Shown here piece after piece: positions 11,189-21,970 of a stretch of DNA of 64,000 bases. The stretch spans positions 1-64,000 of the forward strand of contig JADNRX010000205.1 in the NCBI GenBank assembly GCA_015501595.1, written 5' to 3'. Position 1 is the stretch's first letter, and the number at the start of each line of letters is the position of its first letter. The notes below the pieces were generated by a model. It was not told where the DNA came from, did not search any database, and was given only the letters and a program-made list of their open reading frames with translations. This stretch comes from Hymenopellis radicata. Taxonomy: Eukaryota; Basidiomycota; Agaricomycetes; Agaricales; Physalacriaceae. The translations under genes were made by a program, and so were the position numbers.

Positions 11189-12740
11189 CTATATGCCGGG
11201 CCCGATAGAAAACGCGATTCTGGCCATCCCAATCCTCACAGCGCCTTCAGGAACCCGCCACCTCGACTCCACGGCCCCAATCAATTCATCCTCTACGTGC
11301 TGCTGGTGCGTGAGCCCCGTAAGAGAGTGGACCCAGGCGTCTAGGAACACCCATGCATTCGCCTTCAACGTCAATACCTGCAGCTCCGGAAACGTGATCA
11401 CATTGTCCTCTCTATTAATGATCCCTTTACGACCCATCGGTGAATGAGCGAAATCAATCTCCACTCTCGGAACATGCGATACAAAGGCGAGAAACTCCTG
11501 TAGAGGGGCTGAGAAGAAGGTTGAATTGTTCAGATCGCCCTCGATGAGGCGCACCTCCTGTAGGGTGCATCGCGATCTGTCCATGAACGCACGAAAATCC
11601 ACCCAGTCCGTGTCGATGAACCCGCTATGTTGGAAAAGGCCCCGAAGTGCAAATGTCTGGAGAGCGGGGCATTGCATATATGACAAGATGACGAGGGGGC
11701 TCCGTATGGCGAGGAAAGTAAGGCGCGGGAAGATGTAGATAGAGGGGGGTGTCTGTCTTCGAAGGGTATATGTAACGGGGCGGGGGCCCTCTCGGTAGCT
11801 GTCCGTGAAGGACACAAGGTTCCGACACTGGGATAAGATGTCAATGATGTACTGATAGTTGTAGTACCCCAAGACAAGCTCGAGATGAGTGATTTGGGGC
11901 CAAGGTAAGAGAATGACGCGTGGTAAATTGACGGAGACGAGCGCAGCATCGAGAATAATATGTGTCAAGCGAGGAGCTTTGGACGCAATGTCGAAGCAGA
12001 CTCGCCCCGAATCTGGCTCGTATATGTTCTCGACTTTCAGACACAATTTTGTGAGTATGCTCATCTCCGGTGCGTCTTTGAGAACACACAAGGTTTTGAA
12101 GCAGCACGTAACCTGAAGCTCGGATAAACGTGACGCGTGTTGTGATAGCATACTAGCACTGCTAGGCGTGAGGTCGACAAGAGAGACCTCCAGAGGGGTG
12201 TTTCCAGACCGGTTCAGAACCTCTTCGAGGATAGGCCCATGGAAATCCCTTCGCAAAGAATCGCGACCTACAAACGAGTTCCATAGGCTGGGGGTCTGCC
12301 ACAGTGCAAGCGCTCTCCAATGCCTGCACACCTGTCCGAGAAGCCATGGCATTCGAGCCTTGAAGATATGAATCGGCTTCTCGCAAGTCAGCGAGAAGAT
12401 GTAGGAAAGGATCTCGGGGGTAGAGACTGGACGGGAGGGTTCAACATAATGTGCGCGTTCAGGACGCCTTCGGCTTTGGCGTGAGTTTGTTCGGCTGCCT
12501 GCAGGGCTTCACGGAGGCGAGCGACTCGAGCCTCGGCGTCATAAAGCTCGTCGCGCACTGCATTGATGAAGACTTTTATCTGGGGGCGAGCTGCGCTGAT
12601 TTGTTCAGGCGATGCGCGGTCATCGAAGAGATGTTGAAAGGGCGATGGCGCGTCGTACAGGCGTGGTAAGACGTTGGTGGAATCATAACCACAATTAGGA
12701 CAAGAAATGCCTAGGGAATACTGTCAGATTTGACTGCGTC
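11189..12740 (-). pseudogene. F-box/LRR-like protein, copy 2 (broken)
   Basis: This is closely related to the intact copy at 6430-8160. The N-terminal part (ISCPNCGYDSTNVLP ... MLNPPVQSLPP) reads in one frame. A C5 run near 12415 (C6 in the intact gene) then shifts it exactly inside the F-box LPPEILSY motif, and the rest (MPWLLGQVCRHWRALALW ... ) continues in another frame to 11189. No in-frame ATG is visible at the expected start near 12770. The C-terminus ends about 45 residues early (IAFSIGPGI) where the sequence becomes unrelated, next to the hAT-like remnant. If the C5 count is wrong, a truncated F-box protein could still be made. Confidence 0.75.
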
Positions 12741-13573
12741 AAAAGGTGGAGAATTCCGCACCTGGTTGCGTACTAGCCATCTCGCAATGTACGGGAGCTT
12801 CAACTGTTCGCGGGCCGTTCCAATATATGTGTCGAGAAGACTGGTTGCCACAATTCGAGCCTGCGCTTTCCGGGCTGATGGTATTGTGATGGTACGCGAC
12901 AAAGTGATAATTGACCACGTGCACGGCTTCACTTCTTCAAAAAGGGGCTAGTTCACTTGAAGCTGTTGTCACTGGGCATGGAGAACACAAAGACAAGAGT
13001 CAGGTCGCGCGCGCGAGGGCGAGAGAAGGTAGCTAGAGCTGTTCCGTTAACGGTCATGACGACACTGGATGTAGTACGTCTACTGAGACGACCTGTCTTC
13101 GCGCCGGAAATTGCAATTCTGAAAGCAGCGACTCGAAGCTTCAGTCAAAGCTCACCCAGGACGGTCTTACCTCTACCACCAACGTTCTCGATATCTTCTA
13201 CATCCCGCCCAGAACTGATTGGCATTGAGCAAGTTCGGTCTGAGATTCCAGGTTGGGATATCAGAGATCCTGAAGAAAAAAAGAGAGAAGTTGCGTAAAG
13301 TTGGTGACAGTAGGGACGGCGCCCCAGGCTGAGATCTTGGATGTGGCTAACAGAACTGTAACACAATCACGTATTATCCTGTATGGGCTCTTCGAGCTGG
13401 TAGGTTGCTATCACTATTAAAATTATGCTGTGGTTCAACTGTGGTTCGTCGACAAAGAACAGTGCGTAAGACAAGGGAAAAGCTATTGACAACAAGCGAA
13501 AGCAGGAGGAAGCCGACAAGAAATGAGGTGCCTTTTGCCCCATGTAACTACACGTCGACGAGAGGATATAAAA
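12741..13573. other. No gene recognised
   Basis: One 113-codon plus-strand open frame (12957-13298) has an Arg-rich N-terminus and no motif I recognise. The rest is non-coding as far as I can see. Confidence 0.35.
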
Positions 13574-14482
13574 TCAGAAAGTCAACATCCGCGAGCTCAT
13601 CAACCCATTGAGCGTGTTCTGCACCACCTTGAACTTGGCAACCCCACACCTCTCACTCTCGATATGCTGCAAGAGTGCACTCAAAGTGGTAAACTGCACC
13701 CTACACGTATCCAACGGGCAGAAGTATATCTTCTGCTGATGTTTCGGACTCGCAAGGTGCTGGTTCAACGCCCGCAGTGAAGAATATGTCGAGTGACAGA
13801 GGTAACACTCGGAGGCGCAGCCGTTCCATGCGCTGGTGTTGGCAGAGTACTGTATGTCGCCGCCTGTGAGGAGACGCGACGGATTCGTGATGACATTGCT
13901 GGTGTCGTACTGGCGCACGCGTTCGTTGACGATGGCGCGCGTGGCGCCAGACGGACACGAGCCGGATTCAAGGTGAAGAACGAGGGCAGAGCGCGAGACG
14001 AATCCTTGGCCGCAGCGGGCACCGGGGCAGATAAAGGCTTTGGGTTTATGTGTCGACGAATTCATGTGCTGGGAGAGGGTCAGTACGCAGCCAGTGTGAA
14101 GAGAGAGCCAAGTACGTGCCGCACGGAGGTTGTTGTCATTCTGGAAATCGCGCTTGCACTCCACGCAATAACTATGGTTCGGCAACTGCCTATAATGCTC
14201 AGATAATCCGTGGTCGTTGACGAACAACTTGTTGCACTTTTCGCAGTAGTGATGCTGGCTATGATAATGGGTTTTAAGGCTCTGGTCTGAAGGAAAGAGA
14301 GTATTGCATGGCTGGCAGTACGAGTGGCGCGGGCTCTGAACGTAGTGTTCTTTCAGGCCAACCCATGTTGAAAAGTCGAGCCCGCAGTCATTGCAGATAT
14401 GGTGGTTGCCTGAATGCCGTTCGTGCTCGTCAAGCGCTCGGGAAGTCTGGAAGTATCTCTGACAACGGTCGCAGTACGCCAT
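13574..14482 (-). CDS. C2H2 zinc-finger protein
   Basis: A 302-residue frame starts at 14482 (MAYCDRCQRYF). It carries serial C2H2-type fingers: YCDRC...H.RH, HICNDC...H, YCQPC, YCEKC, YCVEC, then CPGARCGQGFVSRSALVLHLESGSCPS, CYLCHSTYSSLRALNQHLAS and CPLDTCRVQFTTLSALLQHIESERCG. This finger order and spacing is a widespread fungal family with no defined target; nucleic-acid binding is likely but not shown. One oddity: between NNLR and QHMNSSTHKPK there are 17 extra residues (about 14070-14120) where family members normally run straight on. A GT...CAG reading of that piece would be 56 bp and break the frame, so I kept the single exon. Confidence 0.8.
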   Translation of the reverse strand: MAYCDRCQRYFQTSRALDEHERHSGNHHICNDCGLDFSTWVGLKEHYVQSPRHSYCQPCNTLFPSDQSLKTHYHSQHHYCEKCNKLFVNDHGLSEHYRQLPNHSYCVECKRDFQNDNNLRAARTWLSLHTGCVLTLSQHMNSSTHKPKAFICPGARCGQGFVSRSALVLHLESGSCPSGATRAIVNERVRQYDTSNVITNPSRLLTGGDIQYSANTSAWNGCASECYLCHSTYSSLRALNQHLASPKHQQKIYFCPLDTCRVQFTTLSALLQHIESERCGVAKFKVVQNTLNGLMSSRMLTF

Positions 14483-15577
14483 TGTACACTAGGGACGAGT
14501 CAGTTGCAGCAACATAGGCGAATGTTACAGGACGTACTGAAATTGTTTGGAGACGACGACGTGCAGCTATTCAACGACGTCCGACAGCGGGCAAGGCGGC
14601 GCGCACGGCGATGGCGATGGCGGGCAAAGGAGTAATCGAGTGGTAGGAAGGAAAGAGCAAGCGTCAACCCTGACTGTCACTTCCCGCTCCTTCACATTTT
14701 CACATTTTGACGTTATCACACGTAGCAAATCTAGGACGTGTCTTTATTCGCATTGAATCCGCACTCCATACAGTATCTTCTACAGTACATCCGCGCGTTA
14801 CCTGGAACAAGTCAATAACGATGTCGTATCAAAATAACATATCAAAAAAAAGGATCAGACATCCAAAGGAAGGACATTACAACCCGCATCGCGCCACCCC
14901 CACTCCACATCCAGCGCAACCAAACGGCGGCCCACACTCCCATGCCAATGGGTTCAACATGTTTACGGAGGGGGAATATGCATGCTTCAATGGGGGAGTT
15001 CTCATAACGAGGACGCTCGAGTGGAAACTGCGAATGTACGGAAAATTTTCATCGTGCATGCATGACAGCATTGACGGAAACAAGGGAGGTCGACGCTCAC
15101 CTTGTGATTGAGAGACGACGATATCCAGGAAAATCTGAAAGGAGGATGGGTTAGAAAGAGATCGAGAAAAAAAAGAGGCAAAGACGAAAAGAATCAGACT
15201 AAATGGCACTGGCAAGTACACTGTGCGCCCCGTAGGACGCGTATTCGTTGCGAACGAACAAGCTCTATTACTCGGCATGGTCGTGTAGGACGGGGAAGAG
15301 AATAAAGTCATCATGAAAAAATACTGGAAATGGTACACACCTTGAAGAGATGACGGAGCTATTTTGGGAGCAGAAATTTTGCTATATAGTCACAAATTGA
15401 AACTCCGACTGCCGTCAAAGTTGCCGAGAACCTGCCGTACTGACCTAGGTCGAAGCTTTGTTTGTTCACTTCCTTGACTCGAGTCAAGTTCAAAGTGCTC
15501 AGGATTTCTTTAATGTCTACACCAAGTGCGGACTCCATCTTTTCGTCGTTAATGAAACGTGACGTCGTTTAACAGAT
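14483..15577. other. Intergenic, one long unassigned open frame
   Basis: A 153-codon minus-strand frame (14877-15338) has no recognisable domain. Several short frames surround it. It probably contains the upstream region of the zinc-finger gene. Confidence 0.35.
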
Positions 15578-17135
15578 TTGTGTTGTCCCAATTGTGGCTA
15601 CGATGCCACCACCCTTCAATCCCGCCTGTACATCGCGCCATCGCCTTTTCAACATCTCTTCGATGGCCACGCATCGCCTGAACAAATCAGCGATGCTCGC
15701 CTCCAGATAAAAACCTTCGTAGATGCAGTGCGCGTCGAGCTTTATGACGCCGGGGCTCGAGTCGCTCTCCTCCGTGAAGCTCTGCACGCAGCAGAACAAA
15801 ACCACGCCAAAGCCAAAGGCGTCCTAGACGCGCACGTCATGCTCAACCCTCCCGTCCAGTCTCTACCCCCCGAAATTCTTTCCTACATCTTCTCATTGAC
15901 ATTCGAGAAGCCGTTTCGTATCTTCGAGTCTCGAATGCCATGGCGTCTCGGACAAGTGTGCAGGCATTGGAGAGCGCTTGCATGCCAGACCCCCAGCCTA
16001 TGGAACTCGTTTGTGGCAGGTCGATATTTTTCTGAAGACGCTTTCCATGAGCCTATCCTCAAAGAGGTTCTCAACCGGTCCGGAAACACCCCTCTGCATG
16101 TCTCTCTTGACGGCCTATGTACTAGTATGCTAGCACGACACGCTTCACGTTTATCCGAGCTTCAGGTTACGTGCTGCTTCGACGGCTTATGTGACTTCAA
16201 AGCTGCACCGGAGATGAGCATACTCACAAAATTGTGTCTGAATGTCAGGTACATATTCGAGCCACACTCGGGGCGAGTCTACTTCGACATTGCGTCCAAA
16301 GCTCCTCGCCTGACACACGTTGTTCTTAACGTTGTGTACGTCTCCGTCGATTTACCACGCGCCCTTCTCTTACCTTGGCCTCAAATTACCCATCTCGAGC
16401 TTGAGTTGGGGATCAACAACTATCAGACCATCATTGGCATCTTATCCCAGTGTCTGAACCTTGTGTCCTTCACGGACAGCTACCGAGACAAGCCCTACGG
16501 CGTCTCCACTAAATATCTTCTTACAAGACGAACTTCACCCTCCTCTATCTACGTCTTCCCGCGCCTCACTTTCCTCGCCATACGCAGCCCCCTCGCCATC
16601 TTGTCGTATATGCAATGCCCCGCTCTCCAGACGTTTGCGCTTTTCGGCTCGTTCGAAGATGACGAGTTCACCGAAACGGACTGGAAGGATTTCCGTGCGT
16701 TCATGGACACATCACGATGTACCCTACAGGAGGTGGCCTTCATCCCTGCGACCTACGCCATGGACGACCCAAGGAGGTTCTCAGTGCATCTACAGAAGGT
16801 TCACACGTTTGTATCGCATGTCCCGAGTGTGAAGATCGGCCCGTGTAAAGGCATTAGAGGGATCTTTGAAGGGCGGATACCTCCGAGGTGATCATGTGCA
16901 GATCAGGTATTGACGCTGAAGGCGTATGCCCTGGACCTGCGCGCGCAAATTTGGTCAGCTCTAGCAGCACGTAGTAGAGGATGAATTGATTGGTGGGTTC
17001 CTGAAGGCGCTGCGAGGATTAGAATTAGAATGACCAAAATCGAGCTTTTTGATTATGACGATACAAAGTCCACGAAATTTGAGGATCCAGATGTTGAAAG
17101 GTGTTGCATGAAAAGTTGAAGGGGACAGAGCTCGT
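15578..17135 (+). pseudogene. F-box/LRR-like protein, copy 3 (3'-decayed)
   Basis: An open frame from 15578 to 16891 (about 437 residues) reads CCPNCGYDATT, SLPPEILSYIFSLTF, RLGQVCRHWRALACQTPSLWNSF, then the LRR region, closely matching the intact copy at 6430-8160. No ATG lies in frame before the Cys pair; a TTTAACAG just upstream could be an intron acceptor with the first exon lost or further 5'. After the stop at 16891 the homology continues in pieces: QVLTLKAYA (about 16910), HVEDELIG (about 16975) and VLHEKLKGTELV (about 17095-17130). The original C-terminus is therefore present but out of frame. This copy runs opposite to the other two and is followed directly by a MYND-gene fragment. 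Confidence 0.75.
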
Positions 17136-17289
17136 CTGTATTTCAACCCAGGGCGCCATCGTTGGAAGGGTGAATACAGAGGATATTTCCTTGGCTGGGT
17201 TCTGCATGTTGTGGGAGGTGGTGGCATGGTCCTGGTCCAGGCAGTCGCGTCATGGGGTACATGAGGCTGCGCACCTCAGGCTTTTGCGC

Positions 17290-17580
17290 GCCAGCCTAGC
17301 GCGCAGGCGACCCTCCGTTCATCGACAAAGTATCGAATCCACTGGTCCCTATCGAAACCCGACGAAGGGCTTGCTGGTGTACGGCAGGCAGAGGACCTTC
17401 GAGGCCTATGTCATGCAGGCGGACCGCCCACAGGTGAACGCGGCCGCGATGCAGCAGATCATAGCCCGGAACAACAGGATCATTGGTGAGCGAAGCGGAC
17501 AGGTGACTTCAAACTGGACGTGTGTTTGAATCGGCTAGTACCGCCGTACCGGACCCAGAGACGACGAGGTGAAGCATCGT
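17290..17580 (+). pseudogene. 3' fragment of a MYND-gene paralogue
   Basis: The encoded GLLVYGRQRTFEAYVMQADR and QIIARNNR stretches match the C-terminus of the MYND gene at 3734-5521, followed by the same 3' flank. The MYND finger itself is absent. It follows the decayed F-box copy 3 on the same strand. Confidence 0.8.
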
Positions 17581-17990
17581 TTATCTATCGTGTATAGTAT
17601 GTAAAGCATTGAACGTTAACATCTGCATCAACTGTAGTAATAAGTCCGCATTCCTGAACAATATGAAAAGACATTTGAATGAACCTAGATCTACAGTCTG
17701 CCTTCGCGTGAGAACCAACGCACTGCCAGTGGATGCGTACAGTGTTATCCAAGTGCGGGCTCATCGGGCATCTCGGTGAAGGAGCACGATACAGGTATCT
17801 GTCGCAGGACGCCACAACACCAGTGAGTTCACATTTACGGCTCGCATTACATAATGATTTTCATCCCGCTCGTCGGGATGAAATGGGGAAGCATCCCAAC
17901 TCCTGTTCGATCAACAACCAATAAAGACGCCACACAGGCCCAACCTTCTGCCTTTGGAAATCAAGATCGGCCGAGCGATACAACATCTAA
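17581..17990. repeat. Duplicated MYND 3' flank with inverted end segment
   Basis: The segment 17581-17850 is collinear with 5540-5935. The palindrome sits at 17859-17883. The following stretch (GATCAACAACCAATAAAGAC onward) is the reverse complement of 5946-6010. Confidence 0.75.
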
Positions 17991-18070
17991 TGCGCAACTG
18001 CCTAGCCTGGAATCCTTCGCAAAGAATCGATCTAGTAGTAAGAACGTAAGGCGCTAAGAGATATCAGGCG
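17990..18070 (-). pseudogene. Remnant of a GNAT acetyltransferase exon
   Basis: CAACTGCCTAGC and TGGAATCCTT...GCAAAG match the exon of the acetyltransferase gene at 23193-23275 in the same orientation. Only about 80 bp is recognisable. Confidence 0.45.
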
Positions 18071-19627
18071 AGGTCCCAGCCACTGTATCTCCTCCAGACG
18101 ATGAGTAGTGGAACCCCAAATCATTGAGAGGGGCTTGTATTAGTAATAGGCGAGTCACTGTATTCTGGAGCGCTACAGGTTGTTCTTTCACATTTCCAGA
18201 AACCTAAGTGACAACAAGCGGAATTCGGTTCATTTCCCCTCCAATGATGTAAAATAATCATAATCAGAAAAATATTTATCCACTGAGAGCAAGATTTTTG
18301 ATGAAATGTTGTTCACGACGGCGAGTACTCCTTCCGCTCAGCTATTCTTGTACTAGTAGACGTGCCGAGGCCTGTGGGAAACGAAACAACCTGCTTCGTA
18401 TTCTTGCTGGCATTCTATTCCAACAGAGATGAGAAGATGTCCGCCGGATCAACTTCTTGGTCGCTCACCATCTCTGTGTCCGCATTTGAACCGTTTGCAG
18501 CGCCGTCCGAGTCAAATGCCAGGTCTGTTTGGGCAGTTGAACGCCTCATAGGTAACGCTTTCCGCGAACCCTCATGGACGGTCCGGAAGTTAAGGCTTGC
18601 TAGTACGGAGTTGACGTATACTGCGATATGAGCAGGAAGTCGCTTAAGAAGAACGAACATTCGACGTACGCTTGCCCACTGCCTGATGAAAAGGTTGCCA
18701 ATATGTATGATCAGGAAATGCGACGTTCTGTAGCCAACAACGGTCGGCCCCCTAACAAGATACGAAGCGAAGATGCGTACAAGGGTCATGAACATAAGTT
18801 GACAGATGCTGTAGTAGCAACCGGGTCAGACTGAACAAACCCCATCTCGCAATTGAAAACCGTACGCAGTCAAGGTCCCGCGAGTGACAGCATACAGGAT
18901 CAGGTTGTCGATGAGGACACCAGTTCTGTAGTGTCCAGTCATGCGGTATACAGGGGAATCGCGTTGGGTAGGCACTAACGAGTGTACGCCGCTTCGCGCG
19001 GAATGCAGAAAGTATATCAAGCTGGCCGTGATAACGATATCGCAGAGGGCGGCCAAGCCTTGACTGGTTGAACCATAGACCTACGACCACCTGTTTGTCT
19101 ATTCGTCGACTCTAAAATGAGACGAGTACTAACATAGAGATCCGGGCTCGCCAGTACGGCCACAGTGAAGTCCTTGAACCTGAGTCGGGAAGTATTAGGC
19201 TTGTATGTAGCTCCCGAGTCGTAGAGGGACGTACATTAGGTACGTTACCTCTATCACCGGTGGCAACCATGAGTAGGTAGAGCGATTTCACGGTGGAGGA
19301 CTCACTTATGTCGACGGCTGTCAGAACCGGATTCAGAATAGATATAAGGTTACAGTAAAGGAGAAGACCCCACCAAAGGCACCCAGAGCGAGCACGAACT
19401 GCGAGTGGTTCAATCTCTATGCAAGAACTGCACGAACAGGACGACTTACAACTGTTACCGGAAGCACTTTGTGTATACCGACTAGCGTCCATACTAACTT
19501 CAGTATTAAAACCCACACGTCCATCGAGAGACACACCGTGCAAAAGTTGATAAGCGAAATAGCTGCCAAACAAAGTGTTCCATCAGAGTCATGGTGACAA
19601 ATACTGTTGACCATGTACCTCTGCGCC

Positions 19628-20652
19628 TAGTCTCCCGTAGTCAGCCTACTATAAATCCGCAACAAGTTCGGTTTATAGTAGTCTGATTTCAGTCGCGCCC
19701 TTGATGTAGGAGCTGGGCCTTCGTCCTAATCGGGACAGACGAATGCGGACAGACGAATGCGGACAACCGAATGTGGACAGACGAATGCGGAATCCCAATT
19801 CGGACGACAATTTCCAGCTCGTTCCCGCCATATTTGCATGTTCGTCTCTTTGACAGGGGCAAATTGTACTGCTTTGAGTCTACTAAAGGCACCTGCCTTT
19901 GGTTTAGAGCAACAAACATGAATTTAGACTGCTCGGACCTGAACGGTACCGGGCTCTCACCAAGGTCTCAATAGGCCCCGGGAAACTCCACTAGGACTCC
20001 GGCGGCGCGACCTTCGAATATCGCCCTCAAATCCGCGCACTTTTGGACGATTTGGGCCTCAAATCCGCCAAAAATCGCCGAGGAAGTCACGCCACGTGCT
20101 CGTTTGTCACGCATTCAAATCACGTTTCGTGACTTCTTCAGGTGAAATTTCGCTCTGTGCCTCTCCGATGCTCACTCACGTCCCTACACCCGCGGACCAG
20201 TGCGTTACGTGCAGCTTGAGAGTAACATCCGGCGAAATTCGAGAATGTGCATGGTGCCAAAATTTGGTCTGAACCCCTGCTGATCCTCTCAAATCCGCGA
20301 AATCCGCCGGGCTTTTGACCGTTTTCGCCTCAAATCCGCGGATTTTCGCCGCCAAAATCGCGATTTTTGGGCTCTCAAATCCGCCAAAATCGCTGGAGTC
20401 CTAGGGGAGTTTCCCGGGGCCTGTCTCAATCCCGGCGCATTGCAGCTCCCGGATAGTGTTTTCACCAAATCCTCATATTACAAGGAAGTAACATTCATCA
20501 GAGTAAATAGCAGCAAGACACGGAACATTACGCATAATTAAGATGTTTTCAAGAGACTAATGGGACGACGCGCGTCGAACTTGATGGCACGTGACCTCGG
20601 CAAACACCGAAGGCCCAGCTTCTACATCGGCCTGCCAACGAAAAACAGACTA
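19628..20652. mobile_element. TAGTCT-family DNA transposon, copy 1 (9-bp TSD)
   Basis: The element begins TAGTCTCCCGTAGTC and ends AACAGACTA, flanked by CTCTGCGCC at 19619-19627 and 20653-20661. Apart from a nested 450-bp insertion it is collinear, in reverse orientation, with 41247-41806. It carries direct GAATGCGGACA-type repeats and no transposase. A 9-bp TSD is typical of Mutator-like elements. Confidence 0.85.
19973..20422. mobile_element. AGGCCCCGGG MITE (8-bp TSD), nested
   Basis: About 32-bp terminal inverted repeats start AGGCCCCGGGAAACTCC and differ at two positions. The TSD GTCTCAAT lies at 19965-19972 and 20423-20430. The interior is filled with CAAATCCGC repeats. It sits inside the 19628-20652 element; the uninterrupted target is seen in the other copy near 41480. 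The 8-bp TSD and subterminal repeats fit hAT. Confidence 0.88.
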
Positions 20653-20715
20653 CTCTGCGCCATTAGTGTGATGATGTCCTACAGAGCGATTTTTACGACA
20701 TCCAGAGATTCAACT

Positions 20716-21970
20716 TAGTCCTGTTTTAATCGCGGGGGTGTTGGCCGGCACCCGGTTGCTTATGCAATTCGCTCGATTAGGAAAGCACGTGCTCCGCTCT
20801 TTTTTAATTACTGCCACCACCACGACGCGTCTTGGCCATGTCTGGCAGCCCAGACGCGTCGCAATTCATTCAATACAGTATTAATGCATCAAGTTCTTTA
20901 TTTAAACAAAGTTAACATATTGATTTATTGTCAATTATTCCCGCAAGTCCCGCCGCACTGACTCGAGGAAATATGCGAAAATCAGGGCATAAACAATAGA
21001 GATCGGCACTTGTTTGATTTTTTCGTGCGCGCCGACGACCCCCAGGCAATTGCACGGGGGCTATCGACGAGCACGACACATAATGCTTGAGTACCGGCAC
21101 CTTGAACAAACAAGAGCCGGGACCAAACAGAATGTGGGTGGTGGGTGGGTGTAGTGGTGAGACGTGGCGAGGAGTGGTGAGACGTGGCGAGGAGTGGTGA
21201 GACGTGGCGGACGTGGCGAGGAGGCAGCGATGAGAGGAGCAAGGAGACGGCGCCTGTGGGACGACGGCGTTACAACGTATTAGGACAGCAAGAATAGAAA
21301 GTAAAATAACTGCGCACCGTATGGGGCTGGATGCGTCCGCGACGGCGTCCAGCCCCAGCTACAACGTGAAAATGAACAACAAGAAAATCCAGGCCGCCCG
21401 TCTCGAGGGCTTGAGCACCGTGAGTCGTCGTCAAATCGGCACCGTTTTGAAGACGAGTCCCATACGTGGCACCGCGTCGTCGTAGGAACGCCGTCGCAAA
21501 GACGAGCGCCCAAATCCAAGGGCGCGGCGGTCTGCGCACAGCCGCGGAGACTCCAAGCCCGCTCAAACCCTCTAGTAGTCATGCTGCCTAGTTGAGAGAG
21601 GGCTTACGCCGCCCATATCCATACGAAAATGCACCGTCTCGAAGACAAGCACAAGAAACCGCCCCGGAACCAATCCAAGGACGGCGACAACCGGCACATA
21701 GCCAAACTGTGCTTCAAAAGCGAGGCCACGTAAAGAAAACAATCAGAAGAAGCCCCGGAAAATTTTCTGGGACCGACGAGCATGACACGGCCGTCGTGCT
21801 GTGGTGGGAGGAGCGCGATCATGGTGGTATTAGGAGAGACGCGTGTTCCTAATCGGGTCGATTGCATAAGCAACCGGGTGCCGGCCAACACCCCCGCGAT
21901 TACAAACAGACTACATACAAGTACTTGCTCGCTCGTCACGTCGTATCGTCAGTCTGTCTAGGAGAGACTA
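20716..21970. mobile_element. TAGTCT-family DNA transposon, copy 2 (9-bp TSD)
   Basis: The TSD GATTCAACT lies at 20707-20715 and 21971-21979. The ends are TAGTCCTGTTTTAATCG and GTCTAGGAGAGACTA. Perfect 41-bp inverted repeats lie just inside (20729-20769 and 21861-21901). The interior has GTGAGACGTGGCGAGGA repeats (about 21150-21230) and no recognised transposase. It splits the DUF6534 gene. Confidence 0.85.

Noticed and set aside
14877..15338. 153-codon minus-strand frame as a gene
   Set aside because: No domain, no splice context and no paralogue in the window; left unassigned.
21130..21230. CRISPR-like array of GTGAGACGTGGCGAGGA repeats
   Set aside because: Short tandem repeats without spacers, inside a fungal transposon; CRISPR is not expected here.
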